Below, piece after piece: positions 9,601 through 18,503 of a stretch of DNA of 64,000 nt. The first letter of the stretch is position 1; every line of letters starts with the position of its first letter. Source of the DNA: Leptolyngbya sp. Cla-17 (GTDB lineage Bacteria > Cyanobacteriota > Cyanobacteriia > Leptolyngbyales > Leptolyngbyaceae); contig NZ_JAEVYN010000001.1 in assembly GCF_016807185.1 (NCBI RefSeq), positions 1,362,781-1,426,780 of the forward strand. The letters run 5' to 3'. Under the pieces are notes generated by a model. It was not told the DNA's origin, made no database searches, and saw only the letters and a program-made list of their open reading frames with translations. Made by a program: the position numbers and the translations under genes.

Positions 9601-9967
9601 GTTAAGTCTGGAAAATGAGGCGATCGCTCAAACTGTGAAAGCGACCCGTATCAAAGCGCGCTCGACTCAACATTATTACCAGTCCACTAAAATAGCTGGA
9701 TGAGTGGCAATGGATTCACTTGTGCGGCGTTTGGTGTTGCTATTCTGAAAACTGAGATCGCGAAACATTTGTTTACTTGTTTCATTTACAAGTCTTAAAC
9801 TGTAAAGTTAAGTAGCATTCAATTTAAGGCTCTGCGCTTTAAACATTAAGCTAAGTGCTGGAACGCTAGCAGCTGTTGGCGGAAACACTGACTATTTCAT
9901 AATCCGTACTTCGTTCCCTCTGACTTCCTAAGCAAAACAAACGATTACACACCGGGTTCTTGCATTC
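9601..9967. other. intergenic gap, no gene seen
   Basis: 367 bp with stop codons in all frames at short intervals. A small inverted repeat ACTTGT-TTCATTT-ACAAGT sits at about 9775-9794 beside AT-rich sequence (TGTAAAGTTAAG) that could be promoter material for the downstream DUF502 gene. Nothing stronger is visible. Confidence 0.4.
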
Positions 9968-10708
9968 ATGAAAGAGAGTCGGCTCCCTACCCTTCAACGC
10001 TTAAAACAGGATTTGAAGAACGATCTGATTGCCGGTTTGCTGGTCATCATTCCTCTGGCAACTACGATTTGGTTGACCTTCGCGATCGCAAGCTGGGTGA
10101 TTGGGTTTCTAACGCGCATTCCCAGCCAGATTAATCCATTTGATGGACTGAATCCCTCACTAGTTAGTGTCTTAAATCTGCTGCTAGGGTTTGCCGTGCC
10201 CTTGTCCTCCATTTTGTTGATTGGCTTGATGGCACGCAACATCGCCGGACGTTGGCTGCTCGACATGGGAGAGCGGATGTTGCAGGCAATTCCTTTGGCG
10301 GGAGCAGTTTACAAAACGCTTAAGCAATTGCTCGAAACTATTTTGAAAGATTCTGGCAATCGATTTCGTCGGGTGGTGTTGGTGGAGTATCCCCGCCCTG
10401 GCATTTGGGCATTGGGCTTTGTCACAGGTGTAATCAGCGGCGAAGTGCAATCTCATTTTCCCCGGTCGATGTTGAGTGTTTTTATTCCTACGACTCCAAA
10501 CCCCGCCACGGGCTGGTATGCGATCGTGCCCGAATCCGACGTAATTAATCTATCTCTACCGATTGAAGATGCGTTCAAGGTGATTATTTCTGGTGGAATT
10601 GTTAGTCCAGAAATGGCAGCGCCTAATTCATTGCCCCCCTCTAGCAGTCGTCTTGTGAATTCCTTGATGGAACCGAATCGGCAAGCGATCGCCCTTGAGG
10701 ATGATTAA
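9968..10708 (+). CDS. DUF502 family membrane protein
   Basis: 246-residue protein of the DUF502 family, found in cyanobacteria and plant chloroplasts. Two hydrophobic segments (about 22-47 and 58-84) are followed by the conserved RWLLDMGERMLQAIPLAGAVY and KQLLETILKD region, then RRVVLVEYPRPGIWALGFVTG and the serine-rich SVFIPTTPNPATGWY loop, all hallmarks of the family. Plant members (LCV/COV type) act in membrane trafficking; the bacterial role is unknown. It is followed by an intrinsic terminator at 10742-10781, so it forms its own transcription unit. Confidence 0.88.
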   Translation: MKESRLPTLQRLKQDLKNDLIAGLLVIIPLATTIWLTFAIASWVIGFLTRIPSQINPFDGLNPSLVSVLNLLLGFAVPLSSILLIGLMARNIAGRWLLDMGERMLQAIPLAGAVYKTLKQLLETILKDSGNRFRRVVLVEYPRPGIWALGFVTGVISGEVQSHFPRSMLSVFIPTTPNPATGWYAIVPESDVINLSLPIEDAFKVIISGGIVSPEMAAPNSLPPSSSRLVNSLMEPNRQAIALEDD

Positions 10709-10741
10709 CCCGATCAAACATCTGCTAAACCTTGTTAAGAT

Positions 10742-10781
10742 GACTGGGCTGGTATTCACAACTGAAGCCAGTCTTTTTTTT
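10742..10781 (+). terminator. intrinsic terminator after DUF502 gene
   Basis: GACTGG-GCT and AGCCAGTC form a stem with one bulged base around a 15-base loop, followed directly by eight T residues. It sits 34 bp after the upstream stop and immediately before nusB, so it separates the two genes. Confidence 0.8.
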
Positions 10782-10792
10782 GGTATGCCATC

Positions 10793-11431
10793 ATGCAAGC
10801 TCGTAGAATTGCGCGGGAACTAGCCCTGCTGAGTATTAGTCAGTTGCCTGCTAGTCAAGAAAATTTAGAGGCACAGCCTTTGCAAAATGTGGTGGTGGCA
10901 GCCGTGCGCACCTTAACATCTGAAGTACAAGATGCTTTAGAAACCGCTTCAGCAGAGTTGCAGCAAAGCAATACACGCCTGCTAAATAGTGAAACCCGTG
11001 CGACAGATGTTGCTAGCGCCCACGCCATGGTGACTGAAGCCATAACGCTGACTCAAACTGCAATTAACCGCCTAGGCGCTGCGATCGAGCTTCCCGAAAT
11101 GGTGCAGCTTGCTAATCAGCATGATGTTCGCACTTATGCATTAGAAATCATCCAAACGATTAAATCAAATCGCCAGGAAATTGATCAACTGCTGACCGAT
11201 GCTCTAGTAGATTGGCAATTGGGCAGGCTGGCAACCATTGATCGCGATATCCTCAAGATTGCCGTTGCTGAAATTCTGTACTTGGCAGTTCCTCAGCGAA
11301 TTGCCATTAATGAAGCTGTAGAACTAGCAAAACGCTACAGCAGTGAAGATGGGCATCGATTTATTAATGGTGTTCTGCGGCGCGTCGTCGATCGCGTCCG
11401 AGTAGACAGCAAGTCTCCACAAAATAGTTAG
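10793..11431 (+). CDS. nusB: transcription antitermination factor NusB
   Basis: 212 residues. The N-terminal helix [19 protein letters not shown] and the C-terminal signature [19 protein letters not shown] ... [30 protein letters not shown] are typical of NusB, which binds boxA RNA with NusE (S10) and supports rRNA antitermination. The middle has a cyanobacterial insertion of about 60 residues, so it is longer than the ~140-residue E. coli protein. Its start is 12 bases after a terminator T-run, so its promoter must lie within or upstream of the terminator, or expression relies on read-through. ftsY follows 59 bp downstream and is probably co-transcribed. Confidence 0.93.
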   Translation: MQARRIARELALLSISQLPASQENLEAQPLQNVVVAAVRTLTSEVQDALETASAELQQSNTRLLNSETRATDVASAHAMVTEAITLTQTAINRLGAAIELPEMVQLANQHDVRTYALEIIQTIKSNRQEIDQLLTDALVDWQLGRLATIDRDILKIAVAEILYLAVPQRIAINEAVELAKRYSSEDGHRFINGVLRRVVDRVRVDSKSPQNS

Positions 11432-11490
11432 AACAAAACAGCCAGAGTTCGATTCATATTTTCGGTTGCAATCAGTTTAAAGGAAGGGCA

Positions 11491-13071
11491 ATGACGTTTG
11501 ATTGGTTTCGCCGCCGCCACGACAATCAGGAACCCAAACCCGCTGCTCCGGCGGAACAACCCTCTCAGTCCGAGTCTGAGCCTGAAACCGTTGCCCCTGC
11601 TGAAGATCAATTGAAGTGGGCAAAAATCGCCTACGAAAATATTCGCAAACGTCAGCAAGAAGCGGCTCAAGCGGAAACGGCTCCCGCGATCGCTGAGCCT
11701 GCTGATATTAAGGAAGATTCACCTGAAATAGTTCAACCGGACAGCGATCTCCCTCCGCAACTAGCCGATGAGCCTGTTGAATCTTCACCGATCGCTGAGT
11801 CTGAACCCGTCGAATCTACACTAATTACTGAGTTAGAACCTGTTGGCGAAGTAGCCGCTCCCGTCAGTGCTCCAACTCTGGTAGAAACGGCACCAGATCC
11901 CGCTCCCTCCCTACCTTTTTGGGCAGCCGCCGAAGCCGATCGCCAAGCCCGACTCGAAAAGCTTCGGGAAACTGCAATTCCCAGTGAGTCTGTCCCCCCT
12001 ACGCTCCCCATTCCCTCTACTCCCTCCCCTATCTCCTCTACCCTTACGCCCTCAACCGACCTCACACTCGACGAAGGCTTCATCTGGTCAGCCGAAATCC
12101 TCGCCTCTCAAGGTCGCAGTCCCGATGACATTTCGATTGAAGAAATCACCTGGCTGAATAAACTGCGCCAAGGGCTAGACAAAACCCGACGAGGGCTGAT
12201 TAACCAACTACGGGCGATCGTGGGGCAAGGTCCCCTGACTCAGGATGCTGTCATTGAAATCGAGTCAGCATTACTGCAAGCCGATGTAGGAGTAGCAGCC
12301 ACCGATGCCATTATTGCTGCGCTGCAACAGCGCTTAAAAGCAGAAGTACTACCGCCTGATGCTGCCATTACTTACCTGAAAGAAATTCTGCGCGACATGC
12401 TCGATCGCCCTTTAGGTAACACCGTTAGCGCCGCCTTTGCACCCAAGCCAGACACCCTCAACATCTGGCTGATGACGGGGGTGAACGGGGCTGGCAAAAC
12501 CACAACCATCGGCAAACTGGCACATATTGCCCAAAAATCGGGCTACAAGTGCTTAATTGGTGCCGCTGATACTTTTCGTGCCGCTGCCGTTGAGCAAGTC
12601 AAAGTCTGGGGGGCTCGCAGCGGTGTAGAGGTAATCGCCAATCCTGGCAAAAACACCGATCCGGCAGCAGTCGTCTTCGATGCCATCACCGCCGCCCAAT
12701 CACGAGGCAGCGATTTACTCCTAATCGACACGGCTGGACGGCTGCAAAACAAAAAGAATCTGATGGATGAACTCAGCAAGGTGCGCCGGATTATTGACAA
12801 AAAAGCCCCCGATGCAACTGTAGAATCTCTGCTCGTGCTAGATGCCACCCTCGGACAAAACGGTCTGCGTCAGGCAGAAGTATTTTCAGAAGCAGCAAAG
12901 CTGAGCGGTGTAGTGTTGACAAAACTAGACGGCACCGCCAAAGGCGGCATTGCCCTGGCGATCGTCCAGCAACTCGGCTTACCCATTCGCTTCATCGGTG
13001 CTGGCGAAGGTATCGAAGATCTGCGACCCTTCTCCAGCTACGAATTTGTAGAAGCCCTGTTAAACGGGTAA
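11491..13071 (+). CDS. ftsY: signal recognition particle receptor FtsY
   Basis: 526-residue SRP receptor GTPase that docks SRP-ribosome complexes at the membrane. The acidic, Pro/Glu-rich A region (about 1-205) precedes the NG domain (about 215-526). GTPase motifs: G1 GVNGAGKTTT from residue 330, DTFRAAAVEQ, G3 DTAGR from 413, and G4 TKLDGTAKGG from 477. The A region contains a Pro/Ser/Thr stretch at about residues 168-188 encoded by a C/T-rich tract resembling the dispersed intergenic repeat elsewhere in this window, which seems to have been absorbed into the coding sequence in frame. Upstream nusB is 59 bp away. Confidence 0.96.
   Translation: MTFDWFRRRHDNQEPKPAAPAEQPSQSESEPETVAPAEDQLKWAKIAYENIRKRQQEAAQAETAPAIAEPADIKEDSPEIVQPDSDLPPQLADEPVESSPIAESEPVESTLITELEPVGEVAAPVSAPTLVETAPDPAPSLPFWAAAEADRQARLEKLRETAIPSESVPPTLPIPSTPSPISSTLTPSTDLTLDEGFIWSAEILASQGRSPDDISIEEITWLNKLRQGLDKTRRGLINQLRAIVGQGPLTQDAVIEIESALLQADVGVAATDAIIAALQQRLKAEVLPPDAAITYLKEILRDMLDRPLGNTVSAAFAPKPDTLNIWLMTGVNGAGKTTTIGKLAHIAQKSGYKCLIGAADTFRAAAVEQVKVWGARSGVEVIANPGKNTDPAAVVFDAITAAQSRGSDLLLIDTAGRLQNKKNLMDELSKVRRIIDKKAPDATVESLLVLDATLGQNGLRQAEVFSEAAKLSGVVLTKLDGTAKGGIALAIVQQLGLPIRFIGAGEGIEDLRPFSSYEFVEALLNG
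11992..12052 (+). repeat. C/T-rich repeat tract inside ftsY coding sequence
   Basis: Units such as CTCCCCATTCCCTCTACTCC and CCCTATCTCCTCTACCC match the style of the intergenic tracts near 2470 and 7331-7381 (the latter on the opposite strand). It encodes the low-complexity Pro/Ser/Thr linker of the FtsY A region without breaking the frame. Confidence 0.6.
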
Positions 13072-13303
13072 GGTGTATCAAACTAGTTTTGTCAGATTGC
13101 CCTTGCTGGAACTCTCATTCTTTTCATTAATATCTAGCGATTGACAGTCTTCAGATGTCTTTCATCAGGACAGGGGAATTAAAGTGAGGATTGCTAGTTT
13201 GACCGACTGTCTTTTGACAACTCTCTTCATCCCACCTATGTTGAAATGCTCTTGAAGCTTTTTCTGATGGTTAAAGCAGTCAAGTTCTAAAGTAGGAGAT
13301 GAA

Positions 13304-14521
13304 GTGGATCTGCTGTTGATAGTGCTTTTGGGATTTCTCGGCAGTTTCGGTCACTGTGTTGGCATGTGCGGTCCCTTGACGATCGCATTCTCGTTATCGC
13401 AAAAAGATTCTTCTGCTCCAACCTGGCAACAATCGCTCTACTTCCATGGACTCCTCAACGTGGGTCGAATCCTTAGCTATGCGGCGATCGGAGCGGGAAT
13501 TGGAGCCTTGGGGTCAGTGCTGATTGCAGGCGGACAACTTGCCGGAATTGAAAGCGACTTGCGGCGCGGACTCGCAATTTTCACAGGCATTTTGCTGATT
13601 TGGATGGGATTGGTTCAGGTTCAACCCAACCTACTACCTAAAATTCCCCTGCTGCACCCCTTTCAAGGGAAATTACATCAAACCCTCAGCGCTGGAATGA
13701 TGAATTCTCTTCACTCCGGTTGGTGGGCTCCGCTGTTGTTAGGGCTAACGTGGGGACTCATTCCCTGCGGTTTTCTATACACTGCCCAAATTAAGGCAGC
13801 CGAAACTGGCAGCTTATGGAATGGAATGATCACGATGCTGGCGTTTGGACTTGGAACGCTGCCCTCGATGTTAGGAATCGGCGTATCAGCGTCCTTGCTG
13901 AGTGCAGATCGTCGTAGTCAACTGTTTCGCATGGGCGGTTGGGTGACGATCTCGATCGGACTACTCATCCTGCTCCGCACTGGGGAGATGGAAGACTATA
14001 CCAGTCATGGAGCCTTGAGTCTTTTAATGGTGGCACTGGTTGCCCGTCCGATTAGTCGGCTCTGGGCTACCCCGCTCAGATATCGTCGGGCTTTGGGTGT
14101 GGGCGCGTTTGCGCTTGCTGTCGCCCATAGCCTACATGTGATTCAGCATAATCTGAACTGGAACTTAGATGCGATCGCGTTCATGCTGCCAGAACAACAA
14201 GCTGCATTGTGGGCAGGGATGATCGCGCTGGCTTTGATGACTCCTGCTGCCATCACAAGCTGCGATCGCCTAGCGAGGGCATTAGGACGCTACTGGCGAT
14301 GGATTCATCTCCTCAACATTCCAGCGCTGATTTTAGGGGTGGGTCATACCCTTTGGATTGGGTCTCATTACTTCGGAACCTTGGAGATATCTAAAAATCA
14401 GGTTACATCAGCGCTGTTGCTGGCAAGCATGACTCTATTCGTTCTGCTAGTTCGCCAACGCTGGATTTGGTCACTGTTATCATTGGAGCGATTTTATGCG
14501 CCTGTTCTTAAATCGAAGTAG
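13304..14521 (+). CDS. TauE/SafE (DsbD-like) family membrane protein
   Basis: 405-residue polytopic membrane protein. The first ~230 residues contain six predicted helices with the hallmark FGHCVGMCGPL near the N-terminus and a second half-repeat motif LGLTWGLIPCGFLYTA, as in the sulfite exporter TauE/SafE / cytochrome c biogenesis transmembrane family (UreH-like members). The C-terminal ~170 residues add about five more hydrophobic segments with conserved histidines (HSLHVIQHNL, GVGHTLWIGSHYFG) that resemble a ferric reductase or cytochrome b561-type heme membrane domain. GTG start at 13304 with the ribosome site TAGGAGAT seven bases upstream. Overlaps the next gene by 26 bp. Proposed role: metal or thiol-redox handling at the membrane. 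Confidence 0.82.
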   Translation: MDLLLIVLLGFLGSFGHCVGMCGPLTIAFSLSQKDSSAPTWQQSLYFHGLLNVGRILSYAAIGAGIGALGSVLIAGGQLAGIESDLRRGLAIFTGILLIWMGLVQVQPNLLPKIPLLHPFQGKLHQTLSAGMMNSLHSGWWAPLLLGLTWGLIPCGFLYTAQIKAAETGSLWNGMITMLAFGLGTLPSMLGIGVSASLLSADRRSQLFRMGGWVTISIGLLILLRTGEMEDYTSHGALSLLMVALVARPISRLWATPLRYRRALGVGAFALAVAHSLHVIQHNLNWNLDAIAFMLPEQQAALWAGMIALALMTPAAITSCDRLARALGRYWRWIHLLNIPALILGVGHTLWIGSHYFGTLEISKNQVTSALLLASMTLFVLLVRQRWIWSLLSLERFYAPVLKSK

Positions 14522-14942
14522 GGTTCTTGGGATATTGCTCTCTCCTCTGCTGCAAGTTGCGCCTGTTTTGGCGCACAAGGTAGAAACTTCAGCAGTGGGC
14601 GATGTCGCAGCAACCTTCCACATTGAACCAAGCCACAATCCCACTGTAGGGAAACCTTCGATTGCCTGGTTTGCTTTGACCCGTCGCGGTGGACGAGTGA
14701 TCCCGCTGGCTCAGTGCAATTGCCAACTAGCCGTTTATTCTGTTCCTCATAAGGCAAAGACCCCTCCGCTAATGAAACCAAAATTGAACAAGCTAGACGT
14801 GGAACGGTATAAAGGCGTTCCAGCAGCAACTATCACGTTTCCAAAAGCGGGAATGTATGAATTGAAATTGACTGGGACGGCAAAACCAGGGGCTAACTTT
14901 CAGCCATTCAGTTTGTCTTACACAGTCACTGTGGGCGGCTAA
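14496..14942 (+). CDS. small exported protein overlapping the TauE/SafE-like gene
   Basis: 148 residues with a signal peptide of about 26 residues ending in VLA-HKVE. The mature part is a predicted beta sandwich (ATFHIEPSHNPTVGKPSIAWF, TITFPKAGMYELKLTG) reminiscent of YtkA/FixH-like exported domains. A CNC pair (residues about 74-76) and a His at the mature N-terminus are candidate metal ligands. Its start lies 26 bp inside the upstream gene, so translation is probably coupled and the two are likely functional partners. Function inferred only from context. Confidence 0.78.
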   Translation: MRLFLNRSRVLGILLSPLLQVAPVLAHKVETSAVGDVAATFHIEPSHNPTVGKPSIAWFALTRRGGRVIPLAQCNCQLAVYSVPHKAKTPPLMKPKLNKLDVERYKGVPAATITFPKAGMYELKLTGTAKPGANFQPFSLSYTVTVGG

Positions 14943-15074
14943 GCGCCCATAAGCAATACAAAAAACAATCCAAATGATCCGGCACCACCACCGCCTCACT
15001 TACAAAAACCTTAAACCTTTTCGACTCAATTATCCCTGCTTAACTCTTAACCCTTATGATTTGGGGACATTGTG

Positions 15075-15809
15075 ATGGAAGTGGAAACGATGCAGAAGAT
15101 TGTGGAAGTTTTGCCAGATAAAAGTGCGTTGATTGAGCGATCGCTGGAAGTCGTTCTAACAAAAATGCAAGCCGCGATCGCCCAGCGGGGAATCGCCACC
15201 ATTGCCCTTGCAGGCGGCGGCACCCCCAAACCCTTATATGAAAAGCTGGCAGAGCAGGATTTACCCTGGGAAAAAATTCATGTGTTTTGGGGCGATGAAC
15301 GGTATGTTCCCGCCGACCATCCCGACAGCAACGAAGGCATGGCACGGCGCGCATGGCTAGATAAAGTGCCGCTGCCACCCGCCAACATTCACCCCATTCC
15401 TACGGGCGCTACCGATCCAGCCGATGCTGCCGCTCAACATGAAGCAGAACTGCAAGCCTTTTTCAAACTTTCAGCCGGAACATTTCCAGCTTTTGATATC
15501 ATCCTTTTAGGCATTGGCGATGATGGACACACCGCATCCCTGTTTCCCCATACCGATGCCTTACAGGTGCGCGATCGCCTAATCACCGTCGGCAACAAAG
15601 ACGGACAACCCCGCATCACCTTCACCGCTACCCTGATTAACCATGCTTACACTGCTCTCTTCCTCGTTGCCGGAGCCAGCAAACGCCCTGCCTTAGACCA
15701 TATCTTCGCCCCCGACGACGACACTCTCTATCCTGCTCGGTTAATTCAGCCCCAAGGAGAACTCTGGTGGTTGCTCGATCAAGCCGCTGGAGCAGAGCTT
15801 GACCAGTGA
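15075..15809 (+). CDS. pgl: 6-phosphogluconolactonase
   Basis: 244-residue cytosolic enzyme hydrolysing 6-phosphogluconolactone in the oxidative pentose phosphate pathway, the main source of NADPH in the dark. Diagnostic segments: LAGGGTPKPLYEKLA (residues about 45-59), HVFWGDERYVPADHPDSNEG, and LLGIGDDGHTASLFPHT, plus the terminal GELWWLLDQAAG. Candidate starts are GTG 15072, ATG 15075 and ATG 15090; a GGGGA about seven bases upstream favours 15075. No zwf, opcA or gnd is nearby. Confidence 0.95.
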   Translation: MEVETMQKIVEVLPDKSALIERSLEVVLTKMQAAIAQRGIATIALAGGGTPKPLYEKLAEQDLPWEKIHVFWGDERYVPADHPDSNEGMARRAWLDKVPLPPANIHPIPTGATDPADAAAQHEAELQAFFKLSAGTFPAFDIILLGIGDDGHTASLFPHTDALQVRDRLITVGNKDGQPRITFTATLINHAYTALFLVAGASKRPALDHIFAPDDDTLYPARLIQPQGELWWLLDQAAGAELDQ

Positions 15810-15917
15810 TAAGTAGCGGTTGACTAGCGGTCAAAACTCAAAACTGCCCTTGCTTCTGTCTATGTACCCAATCACGGCGATCGCGAATATGATGGTGCTG
15901 AGAACTAGGAAATTTCT

Positions 15918-16727
15918 ATGATTGTTTGTCCAAATTGCAATCATCCCAATCCTGATGGTGCAGTGCAGTGCGAAGCCTGCTATACACCACTACCGGCGAC
16001 CTCTGCCTGCCCAAATTGTGGTGCAAACATCCAGTCAGATGCGAGCTTTTGTGGTCAGTGTGGGTTTAATCTACGTGCCGCTGGATTCACTTCAACGCCT
16101 GTTGAAGCAGACAACGTATCTTTGCCTGACGTTGCGCCAGCGATCGCTGAGACTCCAGCGAGTGTTCCGGAGCTCAGTTTTCCTGATCCGCCAGCACAAC
16201 AACCATTAATATTTGTGCCCAGCGTTCTAGCGGAGAAGATTGAACCTCGGCCCGATCTCTCAGCTACACCACCGCCTGCTGCAGTTTCATCAGTTGAGCC
16301 ATTGAGATCAATTGAGCCATTTAACTCAGTTGAGCAGGCTGCTCCGGCTGATGATAATCCTATTGCAGTGCCAAGTGAAACGAGTACCCAACTGCAAAAA
16401 CAGACGGCAAAGCTCCTGCACGTTCAAACGAATACAACTGCTGAGCTACCCCAGGGACTTGCAGTTATTCATATTGGCAAGCCCAACGATCGCATTCCGC
16501 CCGATGTCGACGTGTCTGGCTTTCCCAATTCTGAGGTCGTTTCGCGCATTCATGCAGATATTCGTTTGGAAGGAGATAGTTATTACATTGAAGATGTGGG
16601 TAGCTCTAATGGGACTTACATCAACAATTTACCTTTAGCAATGGGTAATCGGCATCGATTGCGACCCGGCGATCGCATTGGGCTGGGCAAAGGAGATAAA
16701 GTGACATTTCTCTTCCAACTTTCGTAG
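15918..16727 (+). CDS. double zinc-ribbon and FHA domain protein
   Basis: 269-residue cytosolic signalling adaptor. Two zinc ribbons lie at the N-terminus (CPNC/CEAC at 4-21 and CPNC/CGQC at about 33-51). A Pro/Ser/Glu-rich linker of about 110 residues contains repeated V/IEP units. The C-terminal FHA domain (about 180-269) shows the GKPNDRI, SRIHADI and VGSSNGTYINN motifs that bind phosphothreonine. It is followed 241 bp downstream by a second FHA protein that carries a kinase-like domain. FHA modules usually read Ser/Thr kinase output, so a link between the two is a reasonable inference. Confidence 0.88.
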   Translation: MIVCPNCNHPNPDGAVQCEACYTPLPATSACPNCGANIQSDASFCGQCGFNLRAAGFTSTPVEADNVSLPDVAPAIAETPASVPELSFPDPPAQQPLIFVPSVLAEKIEPRPDLSATPPPAAVSSVEPLRSIEPFNSVEQAAPADDNPIAVPSETSTQLQKQTAKLLHVQTNTTAELPQGLAVIHIGKPNDRIPPDVDVSGFPNSEVVSRIHADIRLEGDSYYIEDVGSSNGTYINNLPLAMGNRHRLRPGDRIGLGKGDKVTFLFQLS

Positions 16728-16968
16728 ATTCCTCGCAAATTTGAGTTACGTTAGATGACGGAGACTGTTTTGAATCTGCTTGCAAGACTGCTGAAAATCG
16801 TTAAGTTAAATCTAGAAGTCCATATACTGTTTGAAATTTATCTTGGTTCGCCCTGTAGTCTTTGATCAAAGTCCTTCTTTTTGCGGTTGCCAAAGCACCG
16901 TAGGATAAGATTAGTTCTTTGGTATTAGAAGCGCAGTTTGCAGTACATTTTCGGCTCTACCTGCCAGC

Positions 16969-18378
16969 GTGATTACTCTGACTTTGTTGCATCCCATGCA
17001 GTCCATTCCCGTTCAAAGCTGGACCTTTGAACACGAACCTATTGTTCGGATTGGGCGCTCTACCGATAACCATGTCATCTTATATAGCGCCGTCGTTTCT
17101 CGTCATCATGTCGAAATCCGTCAAATGGAGACGGGGTGGGAAATTGTCAACTTAGGTGCAAATGGCACTTACCTTGAAGGACGGCGCATTACTAAAGTTT
17201 CCGTTGAAGATGGCGTAATTATTCGACTGGCAAGATCGGGTCCCAATGTACAAGTCCATCTTGGCGTAAAAGGCGTTGATACGGTTCACTCTGAATTAGG
17301 TGAGAAAACAGTTGGTCAGCGTGTGCGATTTAACCAAACTGCTGCTTCTAGTCTGCAAGCTGCTACTCCTAGCCCTGAGCTAACCTCAACTACCAGCCAG
17401 CCTCAAACTGATAGTGGCAAATCCACGACTCAAATTTCCGAGCAGCGCAGCGTTCACGTCCAAACAATAGTAGATGTTGATGAGGCAAGCCATAAGATAT
17501 CTAACTCTGGCAGCAAACTAATTCTTTCGGATTGCTGCCAGCGCTATGTCGGCACGAAGCGCCTATTTTGTCTCGATTGTGGCAAACCGCTGAATACCTT
17601 GGGCACGATTGGTTCCTATCACATTGTGAAGGTTTTGGAGCATGATCGTTTAGGCCTTACCCAGTTAGTCTGGCATGACGGACAAGCGTTAATGCTTCGG
17701 ACATTAAACCCTGAATGGGCTAGCCATACGGAAGCCTTAGAGTTGTTTGAACAAGAAGCGGAGCAACTTCTTAAGGTTAATCATCCAATGTTGCCCCGTT
17801 TTATTGATGTTTTTGTTGCGGGGGGGCAACCTTATCTGGTGATGCAACCGTTATATGGGCAGTCATTACAGGAAGTAATTGCCACAACGGGTCCAGTTTC
17901 TTTGCAGCAGGCGATCTCGTGGGTGCTCCAGGCTTGTCATGCTTTAGAGTATTTACATCAGCAAACTCCTGCACTGATTCATCAGGATATTCGCCCCGAA
18001 AATTTTCTGCGCCGCGCGTCAGCCAATTCAGAAATTGCCTTGGTCGGTCTTTATCCCTGTAGAAGCTTGAAGATGGCAATTCAGCCAGACTTTGCTGGAT
18101 ATTCTGCTCCAGAACAACAGCAAGGACAAGCCTTTGCCACATCCGATTTGTATGCTCTTGCCCCAACCTTAGTTTATTTGCTTACTGGAAAACCTCCCAA
18201 TGCCTTCTATACCCAGCGCGAGCAAGGCTATCGATTTTATCCAGAGTATGTACCAGGAATTAATACTGAACTGATTCCAATTTTGCGGAAACTCACTAAT
18301 CCTGCGCCAGACGAACGCTATACCGTAACCACAGAGTTGGTTGCAGCTCTGCAAGAACTCGTGCCCATTGGGGTTTAG
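16969..18378 (+). CDS. FHA-zinc ribbon-Ser/Thr pseudokinase
   Basis: 469 residues, GTG start. The N-terminal FHA domain (about 1-95) has RIGRSTDNHVIL, SRHHVEIR and LGANGTYLEG. A Thr/Ser/Gln linker is followed by a cysteine cluster (CCQR ... CLDCGKPL, about 188-208), then a protein kinase fold (about 213-469). The kinase domain is degenerate: the Gly-rich loop reads LEHDRLG, the VAIK lysine is Arg (LMLRTL), the catalytic loop is HQDIRPEN instead of HRDLKPEN, and DFG is replaced (ALVGLYP). The alpha-C Glu (FEQEAEQ) and APE (YSAPEQ) remain. I infer a pseudokinase used for binding, not for phosphotransfer. Confidence 0.87.
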   Translation: MITLTLLHPMQSIPVQSWTFEHEPIVRIGRSTDNHVILYSAVVSRHHVEIRQMETGWEIVNLGANGTYLEGRRITKVSVEDGVIIRLARSGPNVQVHLGVKGVDTVHSELGEKTVGQRVRFNQTAASSLQAATPSPELTSTTSQPQTDSGKSTTQISEQRSVHVQTIVDVDEASHKISNSGSKLILSDCCQRYVGTKRLFCLDCGKPLNTLGTIGSYHIVKVLEHDRLGLTQLVWHDGQALMLRTLNPEWASHTEALELFEQEAEQLLKVNHPMLPRFIDVFVAGGQPYLVMQPLYGQSLQEVIATTGPVSLQQAISWVLQACHALEYLHQQTPALIHQDIRPENFLRRASANSEIALVGLYPCRSLKMAIQPDFAGYSAPEQQQGQAFATSDLYALAPTLVYLLTGKPPNAFYTQREQGYRFYPEYVPGINTELIPILRKLTNPAPDERYTVTTELVAALQELVPIGV

Positions 18379-18503
18379 GGTGCGAAACAGTCATTTTGAG
18401 GTAATTTTCTCTAATTAGAAAGAGTTCGTTAAAGAACTGAACAATTTGGGCAGTCTGATCAAACTACCTGCTTTAAGCGATTTTATATTCAGGACATCTG
18501 CCT

